NCBI GenBank assembly: GCA_951813555.1
Contig: OX638344.1
Coordinates: 3,721,076 to 3,785,075, forward strand
Length of the DNA: 64,000 nt
DNA from: an uncultured Acidimicrobiales bacterium
GTDB lineage: Bacteria > Actinomycetota > Acidimicrobiia > Acidimicrobiales > Bin134
Reading direction: 5' to 3'
Position numbers and translations under genes: made by a program. Of the stretch, positions 7,831-15,942 are shown in pieces. Under the pieces are notes generated by a model. It was not told the DNA's origin. It ran no database searches and saw only the letters and a program-made list of their open reading frames with translations. How positions within the stretch are numbered: the first letter of the stretch is position 1; the number at the start of each line of letters is the position of its first letter.

Positions 7831-8783
7831 GGGCGGTGCGCCACACCCCTGAGGGCATCCGACCGGTAGCGGTGCCGATTCCTACCACGGTGGCGGTGGG
7901 AAACTCCGAAGGGGTGCGGATTCGGCCCCGCTCGGTGGGCATCTGCCAGACCGACCTGAACATGGTGGATTTCGGGCCGAGGGAGATGACCTTCGGCCAC
8001 GAGTTCGCCGGTGTGCTGGACGACGGAACCCCGGTGGCGATTGAGCCGATGGTGCCCTGCGAGGTGTGCGAGTTCTGTGTAATGGGCGACTACCACTGGT
8101 GCGAGAAGTCGCACGAGATGATCGCCGGGGTGGCCTTCGACGGGGGCATGGCCGATGAGATCCTGCTGCCCGAGCGGTGCCTGGTGCGTCTTCCTCACGG
8201 CTTGGATGTGGCCAACGCCTGCTTGTGCGAGCCCCTGGCCGTCAACATCCACAGCCTGATGTTGGGGCGATTGGAGAGCCGCCACCGGGTGGCCGTGGTC
8301 GGTCCCGGCATCACCGGGTTCGGCCTGCTGGGAGGAGCCGCGGCCCGCTGGCGGGGCTGCGTGGTGGACGTGGAGCCCGACAACGACCTTCATGTCTCAG
8401 CCGCCGAGCAGATGGGCCTTGGCGTAGGACTATCGGGCACTTACGACGTGGTCATCGAGGGTGACGGCTCGGAGCGCTCCATCACCCGCTCGGCCGAGGT
8501 GGCTCGTCCTGGAGGGATGGTGCTGCTGGTGGCCGGCTACTACCAGAACAAGCTGTTCGAGGTGCTGCCCTGGGTGCTCAAGGAGCTGACCGCGGTGTGG
8601 GGGACGTTCTACGGCCACCACGGTGCCGGTCGGGCCTTCGACTCCGCCGCCGCCTTGTTGGCCCACCGCCCCGAGATCGCTGAAGCCATGATCACCCAGC
8701 GATTCCCTCTCGACGGCGCCGGCGAGGCATTCGCGTTGGCCGCCAGCGACACCCCCACGCTGAAGGTCGTCGTCGAGCCCTGA
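7827..8783 (+). CDS. Zinc-dependent alcohol dehydrogenase-like (MDR) protein
   Basis: A 318-residue medium-chain dehydrogenase. Catalytic zinc ligands are suggested by GICQTD and GHEFAG; the structural zinc motif is complete in PCEVCEFCVMGDYHWCE (Cys-x2-Cys-x2-Cys-x7-Cys). The nucleotide fold begins at VAVVGPGITGFG. It is somewhat shorter than the usual ~340-350 residues, the reduction falling in the Rossmann region. GTG start overlapping the SDR stop (GTGA). The C-terminus ends cleanly at TLKVVVEP. Oxidation of a secondary alcohol in concert with the upstream SDR is the simplest reading. Confidence 0.82.
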   Translation: MRAVRHTPEGIRPVAVPIPTTVAVGNSEGVRIRPRSVGICQTDLNMVDFGPREMTFGHEFAGVLDDGTPVAIEPMVPCEVCEFCVMGDYHWCEKSHEMIAGVAFDGGMADEILLPERCLVRLPHGLDVANACLCEPLAVNIHSLMLGRLESRHRVAVVGPGITGFGLLGGAAARWRGCVVDVEPDNDLHVSAAEQMGLGVGLSGTYDVVIEGDGSERSITRSAEVARPGGMVLLVAGYYQNKLFEVLPWVLKELTAVWGTFYGHHGAGRAFDSAAALLAHRPEIAEAMITQRFPLDGAGEAFALAASDTPTLKVVVEP

Positions 8784-8814
8784 TTCGGCTCAGACCAAGA
8801 ACGCAGCCTGTCGC

Positions 8815-10194
8815 CTATTCCATCCAACCGGCGTTGACGATTCCGTCGGCTATGGCTGTGAACGTGCCGTCGGCGAGGTCGAACGTGCCCGTCTGCCCGT
8901 TCGAGAATGTCACCAGCAGCCATCCTCGGCTGAGGTCAATGTCAAAGACCCTCTCGCTGACGGAGACCTCATAGACGGGCGTCAATGTATCGGGGTCCAA
9001 CACGACGATCTTGGGGTCCTGCGTGTCGCACGTGCCTGGCGTACTGAAGCAATGTAGCTCTACGACCACCAGATTTCCGTCGGCATCACCGGTCGGCATG
9101 ACCCAGCCGTTTCCGCGGCTCTTGAAGACGACGGACTGCGACTCAATGTCCATGATCCCCATGAACGGATAAAACTCGGGATACAAGCCTTCGGTCCAGA
9201 GCACGAAGGCTATTTTGTGGTTGCCGACCCAGCTGACTTGCGAGACTGATCCGAGAACGCCTGAACCTTGCTCCGAAGAGAAAGACAGCGAATAGTACGT
9301 GTTGTCGGACTGAAGGCTGAAGAACGGGTAGTCCGGATCCGATTCATCATCGAAACGGACATCAAATGGTGTTGAACCAACAGCATAGGGTTCAACTTCT
9401 CCAAGAGGATGGGCACGGCTAAACGCCAGCACATCGTCGCCATTGACCGACGGTGAGGTTCCATCAAGGGCAACCCAATATGGTTGATTATTGAGAGAAG
9501 TATCGATGACTTCAAATCTGCCAACAGCCGGCTCACAGCAGATACTCAGTAGTATGAAGCTTGGATCAATCCATTCCAAGTCGTGAATCCAATCGCAGGG
9601 AGTCTCAGGCTCGGGGGACGGCTCTTCTTCTCCAGCATTGAGTCTAGGGGGAGTGTCGTCGTATAGGTCTTCTATTCGTACATTGGGGTAGTTCCATATG
9701 GAGGCGACTTCTCCCGTTCGCGCGTCTATTGAGACGATCTGGCATTTGTCTGTTGACGCGATTATCCGCTCCGGCATGGGACCATTCCTGTCGAACGGCT
9801 CCCCCGCTGCTTCGCTGGTCGTGAGGTATGAGTCGTCTAGCACTGGTATGCGGAATGAATTCGGTTCGGCCTCGCTTTGGTGTTCGCCGCCAACCGGCGG
9901 TACCTCGTCCACCGACTCGGGTGGTGGAGTCGAGGGCATAGTAGGAGTGGCAATGGGGGTTTCACGTCCAGGGTCAGGACTCGGTACTGGGGGTGGTGAT
10001 GGCCTTGAAGTCGGCCGTGGGACAACCGGGATCGGAGTTGCCTCCGATTGAAGGGGGGTGTCTGGTGCCGCGGGATGCACATCGCCCTCGGCCGGCGTCG
10101 TGTGAGAATTGCAACCAGTCGAGCTTACGAACACCAATAAGATCAGGAAGATTCTGGCATGCCAATAAGTTGTCGTCGGGGATAGGCAATCCAT
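8815..10194 (-). CDS. Proline-rich lipoprotein with probable beta-propeller domain
   Basis: A 459-residue predicted lipoprotein not recognised by name. The signal MDCLSPTTTYWHARIFLILL runs to a lipobox-like SSTGC with Cys28. A Pro/Thr/Ser-rich linker (to ~residue 105) is followed by ~350 residues of short strand-like repeats with aromatic and Asp-rich turns (DARTGEVASIW, VVLDPDTLTPVYEV, FDLADGTFTAI) that read like PQQ/WD40-type blades. Base composition looks less GC-rich than the flanking genes, and a toxin-antitoxin pair follows, so this patch may be acquired. GGAG lies 8 nt before the ATG. Confidence 0.7.
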   Translation of the reverse strand: MDCLSPTTTYWHARIFLILLVFVSSTGCNSHTTPAEGDVHPAAPDTPLQSEATPIPVVPRPTSRPSPPPVPSPDPGRETPIATPTMPSTPPPESVDEVPPVGGEHQSEAEPNSFRIPVLDDSYLTTSEAAGEPFDRNGPMPERIIASTDKCQIVSIDARTGEVASIWNYPNVRIEDLYDDTPPRLNAGEEEPSPEPETPCDWIHDLEWIDPSFILLSICCEPAVGRFEVIDTSLNNQPYWVALDGTSPSVNGDDVLAFSRAHPLGEVEPYAVGSTPFDVRFDDESDPDYPFFSLQSDNTYYSLSFSSEQGSGVLGSVSQVSWVGNHKIAFVLWTEGLYPEFYPFMGIMDIESQSVVFKSRGNGWVMPTGDADGNLVVVELHCFSTPGTCDTQDPKIVVLDPDTLTPVYEVSVSERVFDIDLSRGWLLVTFSNGQTGTFDLADGTFTAIADGIVNAGWME

Positions 10195-10222
10195 GCCTAA
10201 TGCTCCAAGCGAGGCATTTGCC

Positions 10223-10642
10223 CTAGATTGACGGGTCCACCAGGGGAACCAGACGGGTACGGTCGGCCCAATCGATGATCTGTGTGTCCATGGTCGCCAA
10301 GGTCATGCCGCCCCGCATTGCCGTGGCAACTATCAGCTGGTCGGCTGAGTCCCGGTGGAAGCCCGAATTCATCAAAAGGACCGACTCTACGGCCACATCA
10401 CCGTCGATTGGGACCTCTCTAAGTCCCGACTGCAAGCGCTGTTGGCGCCACACGGAGGGATGGCAACCCAAGTCGATACGCTGATGGTGGTGGAGGCGCG
10501 TGGTCTCCATGAAAGTGGCGGACGAGACAGCTACCCCGCCATCACCCAGCTCAGACTCCACCTCTGCCTTGAACGACTTGCTGATTTCTGAACTGTCGGC
10601 GACCAACCTCAGCAAGACGTTGGTGTCCAACAAAATGGTCAC
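10223..10642 (-). CDS. vapC: PIN-domain ribonuclease toxin, VapC family
   Basis: A 139-residue PIN-domain protein. MTILLDTNVLLRLVADS carries the first acidic residue (Asp6), and a later SADQLIVATAMRGGMTLATMD carries the remaining acidic metal ligands. VapC toxins cleave RNA (often tRNA) with Mg2+ and are held inactive by the cognate antitoxin. The start overlaps the antitoxin stop by 4 nt, the normal antitoxin-first arrangement. Function assigned from the fold motif and genetic context. Confidence 0.85.
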   Translation of the reverse strand: MTILLDTNVLLRLVADSSEISKSFKAEVESELGDGGVAVSSATFMETTRLHHHQRIDLGCHPSVWRQQRLQSGLREVPIDGDVAVESVLLMNSGFHRDSADQLIVATAMRGGMTLATMDTQIIDWADRTRLVPLVDPSI

Positions 10643-10941
10643 GCTCCGCCCTCAGGATTGAGGATCCGCTCAGGACGGGCGACAACATCCCAGTCATCCA
10701 AGGGGATAGGCGGCTCGGCATCGATGTTGGACAAAATCCGAAGCTGGCCGACGCACGACCCCACCAACTTGGGCTGGTCCTCACGAAACGGGCTGACCCG
10801 CACCACTGGTCGGCGGTGTTTGGTGACCACGATCTCCGCGCCAGTCTCTTGCACCTCGTCCATCAGCCGTAAACAATTGGTCTTGAATTCCCCAGCCGGC
10901 ACGATGCGTCCTGATGACTTGGTCCCCGCTGGCGTTTCCAT
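10639..10941 (-). CDS. Antitoxin, Phd/YefM-type
   Basis: A 100-residue antitoxin. The N-terminal PAGEFKTNCLRLMDEVQETGAEIVVTKHRRPVVRV is the Phd/YefM DNA-binding fold; the C-terminal half (GQLRILSNIDAEPPIPLDDW) would wrap the VapC toxin. The TATAGT box 6 nt before the ATG lies inside an imperfect palindrome, which fits autoregulation by the antitoxin-toxin complex. It overlaps vapC by 4 nt. Confidence 0.85.
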   Translation of the reverse strand: METPAGTKSSGRIVPAGEFKTNCLRLMDEVQETGAEIVVTKHRRPVVRVSPFREDQPKLVGSCVGQLRILSNIDAEPPIPLDDWDVVARPERILNPEGGA

Positions 10942-10947
10942 TCCTTC

Positions 10948-10974
10948 ACTATAGCCATATTAATGTGACTATGG
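10948..10974 (-). promoter_or_regulatory. Promoter and palindromic operator of the first toxin-antitoxin operon
   Basis: TATAGT (minus strand, 10953-10948) lies 6 nt before the antitoxin ATG. It overlaps an imperfect inverted repeat at 10949-10974 (CTATAGCCATAT and its partner ATGTGACTATGG; 9 of 12 arm positions match), a likely operator. Confidence 0.55.
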
Positions 10975-10991
10975 TCGATGAATTTTGTGAT

Positions 10992-11738
10992 TCAGACCAA
11001 GAACGACTCTCGTAGACGTTCGATGGTCTGGGGCTTGACGCCGTATTCGAGGGCGAAGCCCTCGGAGCCACCCCACTGGTCGTCGACGATGTCCAAAAGC
11101 TCGCTCATTGCACTAGTGGGGGCATTGGTGATGTCTTCGGGAAACTTCTCCCAGACATGGGCCAAGTCGGGCAGTTCAACCCGGGACCGCTCCCGAATGA
11201 AGGGAACCGCAGGAGCGGTGGCCGCATAGTCGCCCACGATGTCCTGGCCATCAACCCCGGCCATCCCCAGGATCAACGCGGCCAGACAGCCCGTGCGGTC
11301 CTTTCCGGCCATGCAGAAGAACGCGGTCGGCCACCGGTCAGGATCGGCCACCACCTCGATGGCCGCGGCAAACCGATCGCCTCCGCTGCGAATCATGTTC
11401 TCGTAGAGTTGGCCGAAGGACCGATTTTTCAGTTCAGGATCGGGGTTCTCATAAGTGTGCATGGTCCGGTCGGCGGTGCCGACGTGGTGCTCGACAATGC
11501 CCAGGGCCGGATCGAGCACCCCAACCCGCTCTCGCTCGTCGCTTGCCCGCAGGTCCACGGCGGTGCGGATACCCAATCGACCCGTGACCACTGCGCCATC
11601 AGCGGGGCTGAGTCGGTGCATCGAGTCAGACCGAAACAGCACGCCCCATTTGGTAGTGCCGCCCAATGTGCTGGCGTAACCGCCCAAGTCCCGAAAGTTC
11701 GCGCACCCGTCCAGAGGGATGCGCCGCTGAAAGTTCAT
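10992..11738 (-). CDS. Tyrosine/serine protein phosphatase (Y_phosphatase3-like)
   Basis: A 248-residue protein with NFRDLGGY (14-21) and the Cys-x5-Arg loop CMAGKDR (Cys142 to Arg148) of the PtpB-like family. Such enzymes dephosphorylate phosphotyrosine, phosphoserine or phosphoinositides. The C-terminal half is helical (SAMSELLDIVDDQWGG). I prefer the ATG at 11738, preceded by GGGAAATGGAGC; a TTG at 11771 would add 11 residues. It is divergent from a small gene at 11797. Confidence 0.82.
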   Translation of the reverse strand: MNFQRRIPLDGCANFRDLGGYASTLGGTTKWGVLFRSDSMHRLSPADGAVVTGRLGIRTAVDLRASDERERVGVLDPALGIVEHHVGTADRTMHTYENPDPELKNRSFGQLYENMIRSGGDRFAAAIEVVADPDRWPTAFFCMAGKDRTGCLAALILGMAGVDGQDIVGDYAATAPAVPFIRERSRVELPDLAHVWEKFPEDITNAPTSAMSELLDIVDDQWGGSEGFALEYGVKPQTIERLRESFLV

Positions 11739-11784
11739 TGCTCCATTTCCCGTCTTCCCTCCGGCCCGCAATTTAGATCACCAC

Positions 11785-11790
11785 TAGCGT
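11785..11790 (+). promoter_or_regulatory. -10 box of leaderless promoter
   Basis: TAGCGT, 6 nt before the GTG start at 11797. Confidence 0.5.
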
Positions 11791-11796
11791 GGGGTC

Positions 11797-12135
11797 GTGG
11801 TTGGGAAGATCCACATTTTGGATGAGTTGACGGTTGAGCCGGGGAACCTGGCGGCGGTAAGGCAACTGATGTCCGAGGGCTATGTGGAGGGGGCCGTCGA
11901 GCGGGGAATGACGCTGGAGCAGACTTGGCTGACCCCGCCGGTGGAGCTGTACGACCAGCCCAACACCCTTGTGTACTTGTGGTCGGTGCCCGATGCTGCC
12001 ACCTGGTGGGCCATGCGAGGTGCCGCCGGGCGGGATCCCAGTGTCGGCGAATTTTGGGCCGAGATGGACGCCCTATGCGTGGAGCGGCAGAGGCGGTTCC
12101 TCTTGGACGATCCGCCTATTGAGGAGGGGCGATGA
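11797..12135 (+). CDS. Small protein, possible dimeric alpha/beta-barrel fold
   Basis: A 112-residue protein, family not firmly recognised. The opening MVGKIHILDELTVEPGNLAAVRQLM and the later TLVYLWSVPDAATWWAMR resemble ferredoxin-like/NIPSNAP-type barrels that act as small dimeric enzymes or binding proteins. The GTG start sits 6 nt behind TAGCGT. The stop overlaps the next start by 4 nt (ATGA), so it is translationally coupled to the Dabb-like protein downstream; the two may work on the same substrate. Confidence 0.65.
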   Translation: MVGKIHILDELTVEPGNLAAVRQLMSEGYVEGAVERGMTLEQTWLTPPVELYDQPNTLVYLWSVPDAATWWAMRGAAGRDPSVGEFWAEMDALCVERQRRFLLDDPPIEEGR

Positions 12136-12713
12136 GTCGGAAGCTGGCGCTGGTAACCCTGGTTGAAGGGGCGGACCCCGACCGGGTGTTTGAGCTGGAA
12201 ACGGCTGTGGCGCTGGGCAAGCATCTGCCGGGCACTGTGGGCGGCGGCCACTACACCTGGGACGGGATCGACGATCCGGTGCCTTCCGGTTTCGAGGACG
12301 TGGCCCATTTCGACTTGGTGGAACTGGAGCTCATCGACGGCTCTCTGGGCGACTCCGGATTCACCGGGGAGATCAAGCGCACCCTCCTGCTTCAGGTCCA
12401 GACCGACGCACACTCCGACTCAGTGGCCGCCTTCGAGCAGGATCTAATGGCCATGCCCGACCACATCCCAGCCATCGTGAACTGGGCCCTTAGCCGGGTC
12501 GTCGGGCCTGCCGGCGCCCGGTGGACCCACTGCTGGGAACAGGAGTACTACACCCTCGACGGGCTCAAGGTGGACTACATGATGAGCCCCCACCATTGGG
12601 GGTTGATCGACGGCTGGTTCGATCCCGAGATGCCCCAGCAGATTGTGGACCTCGAGCTGGCCCACGTCTACCACGCCACCGACCGCTCTGTTCTGGCTGC
12701 CGCCCTCGGCTAA
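12132..12713 (+). CDS. Dabb-like (stress-responsive A/B barrel) protein
   Basis: A 193-residue protein with two halves. The C-terminal part (MPDHIPAIVNWALSRVVGP, HCWEQEYYTLDGLKVDYMMS, PHHWGLIDGWFDPE) has the length and His/Trp spacing of a Dabb dimeric A/B barrel. The N-terminal half (LALVTLVEGADPDRVFELE) may be a second copy of the fold. Function unknown; Dabb proteins include cyclases and decarboxylases. It overlaps the preceding gene (ATGA) and shares a CTAA tetranucleotide with the converging SDR, so both stop codons lie in four bases. Confidence 0.65.
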   Translation: MSRKLALVTLVEGADPDRVFELETAVALGKHLPGTVGGGHYTWDGIDDPVPSGFEDVAHFDLVELELIDGSLGDSGFTGEIKRTLLLQVQTDAHSDSVAAFEQDLMAMPDHIPAIVNWALSRVVGPAGARWTHCWEQEYYTLDGLKVDYMMSPHHWGLIDGWFDPEMPQQIVDLELAHVYHATDRSVLAAALG

Positions 12714-13492
12714 GGGTGCTGGGAGCTGACTGAGACGATCTCGCCGGTCATGTAGGTGGAGTATTCGCTGGCCAGAAACACCATCACGTTGGCCACTTCC
12801 CACGGTTCTGCGGCCCGGTCGAAGGCCTCCAACGAGATCAGGTCGTCGAGGAACTCTTGGCTGGACACCTTGGCCAAAAAGGGGTGCATGGCCAGGCTGG
12901 GGGCCACGCAGTTGACCCGCACCCCGGTTTCGGCCGCCTCGAGAGCCGCGCACCGGGTCAGGGCCATCACCCCCGCTTTGGCCGCCGCGTAATGGCTCTG
13001 GCCCGCCTGGGCCCGCCATCCCATCACCGAGGCGTTGTTGACGATGACCCCCGAACCCCGCGGCATCATGTGTCGCAGGGCGGCCCGGGTAGTTCGCATG
13101 GTGCCGTTGAGGGTCACATCCACCACCACATGCCACTGGTCGTCGGTCATGTCCACCAGGTTGGCAGTGCCTCCCAAACCGGCGTTGTTGATCATCACGT
13201 CAACGTGGCCCAGCTCGACTACTGCGGCATCGATCAGGGCCTGGACCTCCTCCTCGACCGTGACATTGCACAGTTGCGTGGCGGGGCGAGAACCGAACTC
13301 TTCGGCCAGCCGGTCAGCAGCCTCGGCCAGACGGCGCTCGTGGATGTCGCTGACTAGGACCTGGGCACCCTCCGCCATGCATCGCCGAGCGGCAGCGAAG
13401 CCGAGTCCAGTGCCCGCCGCGGCGGTTACCACCACGGTCTTGCCCTCCAGCAGGCCCCGGCCCGGCGGCTCGGGGGGCACATCCCGGCTCAC
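12710..13492 (-). CDS. SDR family oxidoreductase, IpdF-like
   Basis: A 260-residue SDR with the unusual cofactor loop TAAAGTGLG (normally TGxxxGIG), NNAG, and Tyr-x-x-x-Lys as YAAAK. The TAAAGTG loop and the ending TGEIVSVSSQHP resemble mycobacterial steroid-cluster SDRs that I associate with the ring C/D (HIP) pathway; which one is uncertain. GTG start overlapping the upstream SDR stop by 4 nt (GTGA). It is the last of three tandem SDRs transcribed together. Together with ipdAB at the window start it supports steroid or terpenoid catabolism. Confidence 0.82.
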   Translation of the reverse strand: MSRDVPPEPPGRGLLEGKTVVVTAAAGTGLGFAAARRCMAEGAQVLVSDIHERRLAEAADRLAEEFGSRPATQLCNVTVEEEVQALIDAAVVELGHVDVMINNAGLGGTANLVDMTDDQWHVVVDVTLNGTMRTTRAALRHMMPRGSGVIVNNASVMGWRAQAGQSHYAAAKAGVMALTRCAALEAAETGVRVNCVAPSLAMHPFLAKVSSQEFLDDLISLEAFDRAAEPWEVANVMVFLASEYSTYMTGEIVSVSSQHP

Positions 13493-14382
13493 GGCGATAC
13501 CGGAACCGGCGGCAAGTCCTTCATAGCCTCGGCCAGCTCAGCAATGGTCCACTCCCGCTCATCGTCGAGGAAGTCCTGGCGCAGCCACGGGGTGTACCAG
13601 CGGACGTCGCCTCCCTTGGCCATGAACACTCGCCCGGTCACGTCGCAGTCGGCCGTGGCCAGCCAGCCCACCACCGGTGCGGGATGGAAGGGATGAAACA
13701 CATCAAAGCCCTCGGCGGGCTTGGCCACCATCTCGGCCACTCCGGGCGCCCCCTCGGTCATGCGGGTGCGTCCGGCGGGAGTGACGCAGTTCACCCGCAC
13801 GCCGTAGCGCCCCAGCTCTTGGGCGATGATCACCGTCATCCCCGCTATGGCCGACTTGGCCGCCCCGTAGTTGGACTGGCCCACCTGGCCGATCAGACCT
13901 GAGGTGGAGCTGATATTGATCACCGAGGCGTTCACCTCTGCGCCGGATTTGACCTGGTCTCGCCACCAGCCAGCGCAAACCCGGGTCATGCAGAACGTGG
14001 TCTTGAGGTGGCCTCGGATCACCGAGTCCCAGTCGTCTTCGCTCATGGAGGCGAACATCTTGTCTCGCAGGATGCCGGCATTGTTCACCAGCACATCCAC
14101 TCCCCCGAATGCATCCAGCGTCTGGGCCAGCAGCGACTCGGCTCCGGCCATCTCAGACACGTCGTCACTGCTAGCTACTGCGGTTCCTCCGGCAGCGGTG
14201 AGCTCGTCGACCACCGCCTGGGCCACAGCCGGGTCGGCCCCGGTGCCGTCGGCTTCGCAGCCCAAGTCGTTGACCACCACCTTGGCTCCTTCGGCGGCAA
14301 ACAGCAGGGCGTAGTGGCGGCCTATCCCCCGGCCAGCGCCGGTGATGACGGCAATCCGCCCCTCAAGGGCGCCGCTGGGCAT
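13489..14382 (-). CDS. SDR family oxidoreductase
   Basis: A 297-residue SDR: TGAGRGIG near residue 14, NNAG, active-site Ser in NISSTSG, and YGAAK. The long form with VVNDLG-x-EADGTG after the second strand is the subgroup close to the dehydrogenase part of peroxisomal multifunctional enzyme 2, suggesting 3-hydroxyacyl-CoA substrates. The C-terminus is extended (YTPWLRQDFLDDEREWTIAELAEAM). The ATG at 14382 shares one base with the upstream stop (TGATG); the open frame reaching 14547 is antisense to nothing known and is rejected as start. Confidence 0.85.
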   Translation of the reverse strand: MPSGALEGRIAVITGAGRGIGRHYALLFAAEGAKVVVNDLGCEADGTGADPAVAQAVVDELTAAGGTAVASSDDVSEMAGAESLLAQTLDAFGGVDVLVNNAGILRDKMFASMSEDDWDSVIRGHLKTTFCMTRVCAGWWRDQVKSGAEVNASVINISSTSGLIGQVGQSNYGAAKSAIAGMTVIIAQELGRYGVRVNCVTPAGRTRMTEGAPGVAEMVAKPAEGFDVFHPFHPAPVVGWLATADCDVTGRVFMAKGGDVRWYTPWLRQDFLDDEREWTIAELAEAMKDLPPVPVSP

Positions 14383-15284
14383 CAGCTGCCCTGGGCCGCC
14401 TGGCGCTGAGCTGCCTGCGCTTCCAGCATGGCCATGGTGGGGTGTTCTTCGGTGCCGACGGTGCGGGGCAGCGCCTCTTCGATGCCCTCCGGTGTCCAAC
14501 TGCTGCTGGGGGCATACATGGAACGGAGCTCGCCGAACTGGGCCCACACCGAAATGCGGGGGCCAACCACGGTGTAGACCTGAGCGGTGATGTCCCGAGC
14601 CTGGTCGCTGAGCAAGTAAACGGCCAAGGGCGCCACGTCCTCGGGCTCACCGGCCTCGATCTCGAACGGAACGTTCTCCGACATGCGGGTCTTGGCGCTG
14701 GGGGCGATGCAGTTGGCATTGATGCCGTAGCGCTTCAGGGCCAGAGCGGCGCTCTTGGTGAGCGAGATGATGCCCCCCTTGGCCGCCGAGTAGTTGCACT
14801 GGGAGGTCGATCCGGTGAACGCCCCCGAGGTGATGCCCACCAGCGAGCCGCCGGTCTCCTGCTTGCGCATGATGGCCGAGGCGTGCTTGTACACCGTGAA
14901 GTGGCCCTTGAGGTGGACCCGGATCACGTCGTCGAACTCTTCCTCGGTCATGTTGAAGATCATCCGCTCTCGCAAAATGCCAGCCACGCATACCGCTCCG
15001 TCGATGGAGCCCCAAGTGTCCGCTGCGGCCTGAACGGCGGCTGAGCCGCCCTCCATGGTGCTTATGTCGGAGGCCAGTGCCAGGGCGGTCCCACCAGCCG
15101 CCTCGATCTCAGCCACTACCGCATCGGCCACTTCCGAGGAGGGATCGGCGCCCGCCAGCGACACGCCGTAGTCGGCCACCACCACGTTGGCGCCGGCGGC
15201 GGCGCAGCCCATGGCGATGGCGCGGCCAATTCCGTTGCCCGCGCCGGTGACGACAATGTTCTTGCCTTCTAGATATCCAGTCAC
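14382..15284 (-). CDS. SDR family oxidoreductase
   Basis: A 300-residue SDR with TGAGNGIG near residue 13, YSAAK and a MFE2-like insert (SLAGADPSSEVADAVV). Asn-Asn-Ala-Gly is replaced by VCVAG, so the adenine-ring contact region is atypical. The C-terminal 60 residues (PRISVWAQFGELRSMYAPSS) are similar in kind to Rv3548c-type proteins near the mycobacterial ipd genes, a memory-based comparison. GTG start. First of the three SDR genes with 1-nt and 4-nt overlaps. Confidence 0.83.
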   Translation of the reverse strand: MTGYLEGKNIVVTGAGNGIGRAIAMGCAAAGANVVVADYGVSLAGADPSSEVADAVVAEIEAAGGTALALASDISTMEGGSAAVQAAADTWGSIDGAVCVAGILRERMIFNMTEEEFDDVIRVHLKGHFTVYKHASAIMRKQETGGSLVGITSGAFTGSTSQCNYSAAKGGIISLTKSAALALKRYGINANCIAPSAKTRMSENVPFEIEAGEPEDVAPLAVYLLSDQARDITAQVYTVVGPRISVWAQFGELRSMYAPSSSWTPEGIEEALPRTVGTEEHPTMAMLEAQAAQRQAAQGS

Positions 15285-15295
15285 GGGCGAAAACC

Positions 15296-15922
15296 CTACC
15301 CGTCGCCTGGAGCCAATAGTTGGTCGAAGAGCCCTGCCAATCCCTCGGGGGGGATTCGGCCACTTCCCCTGAGAGCCAACGTCCCGTCCCCGAACACGAA
15401 AGCCCAGAACGGGGTGCCCGCCTGACCAAATGCGACAGCCACTTCATTGTCGGCGCTGTCCACCAGAACAGGGAATGGCCAGCCCTCGTCAGCCAACCAT
15501 TGGCTGGGCGGATAGTTGTCCCTACTGGAGTCCACCAAGGTGACCACGCTGAGAAGGTCAACCCCTTCAGGCAAGCTGTTGCCCTCGGCCAGCCAGTTGG
15601 TGAGCTCGACAACCTCAGCCTGGCAAGCCGGGCACCAGTGAGCCAGGAACACGATGGCAGCTGGCCGCTCTCCTGGTGTCCATTCCAACGGAGAGCCATC
15701 TATGGCAGTGCCATTGAGGGCGGGCACCGGTTGGCCAAATGCGGGATCGGCATCAGGTGAATCCCCTAACGGTCCAAGCGGTTGTCCCACGACCTGCACC
15801 GGAGCAACCTCGACCGGGATCGGATCCGGAGCTGAATCGTCGTCGCCTCCACAGGCTGTCGCCAACAGCAGGACAGTGGCAGTCAGCGCTACAACTCGGC
15901 GAACGGTGCGCTTTGAATTCAT
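15296..15922 (-). CDS. Thioredoxin-like (TlpA/ResA) lipoprotein
   Basis: About 208 residues. The signal MNSKRTVRRVVALTATVLLL ends in a lipobox with Cys (ATAC), then a thioredoxin fold with FLAHWCPACQAEV carrying the redox Cys-Pro-Ala-Cys. A cis-Pro is likely in GTPFWAFVF. It should reduce or oxidise thiols of exported proteins or cytochromes at the outer face of the membrane. ATG chosen at 15922; a GTG two codons earlier (15928) is possible. It lies between the SDR cluster and the SDR at 15943, on the same strand. Confidence 0.85.
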   Translation of the reverse strand: MNSKRTVRRVVALTATVLLLATACGGDDDSAPDPIPVEVAPVQVVGQPLGPLGDSPDADPAFGQPVPALNGTAIDGSPLEWTPGERPAAIVFLAHWCPACQAEVVELTNWLAEGNSLPEGVDLLSVVTLVDSSRDNYPPSQWLADEGWPFPVLVDSADNEVAVAFGQAGTPFWAFVFGDGTLALRGSGRIPPEGLAGLFDQLLAPGDG

Positions 15923-15942
15923 AACCACAGGCTACGGGCTAG

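Noticed and set aside
13489-15284. The two MFE2-like SDRs considered as one enzyme split by a frameshift
   Set aside because: Each has its own complete nucleotide loop and Tyr-x-x-x-Lys site and normal length, so they are two genes.
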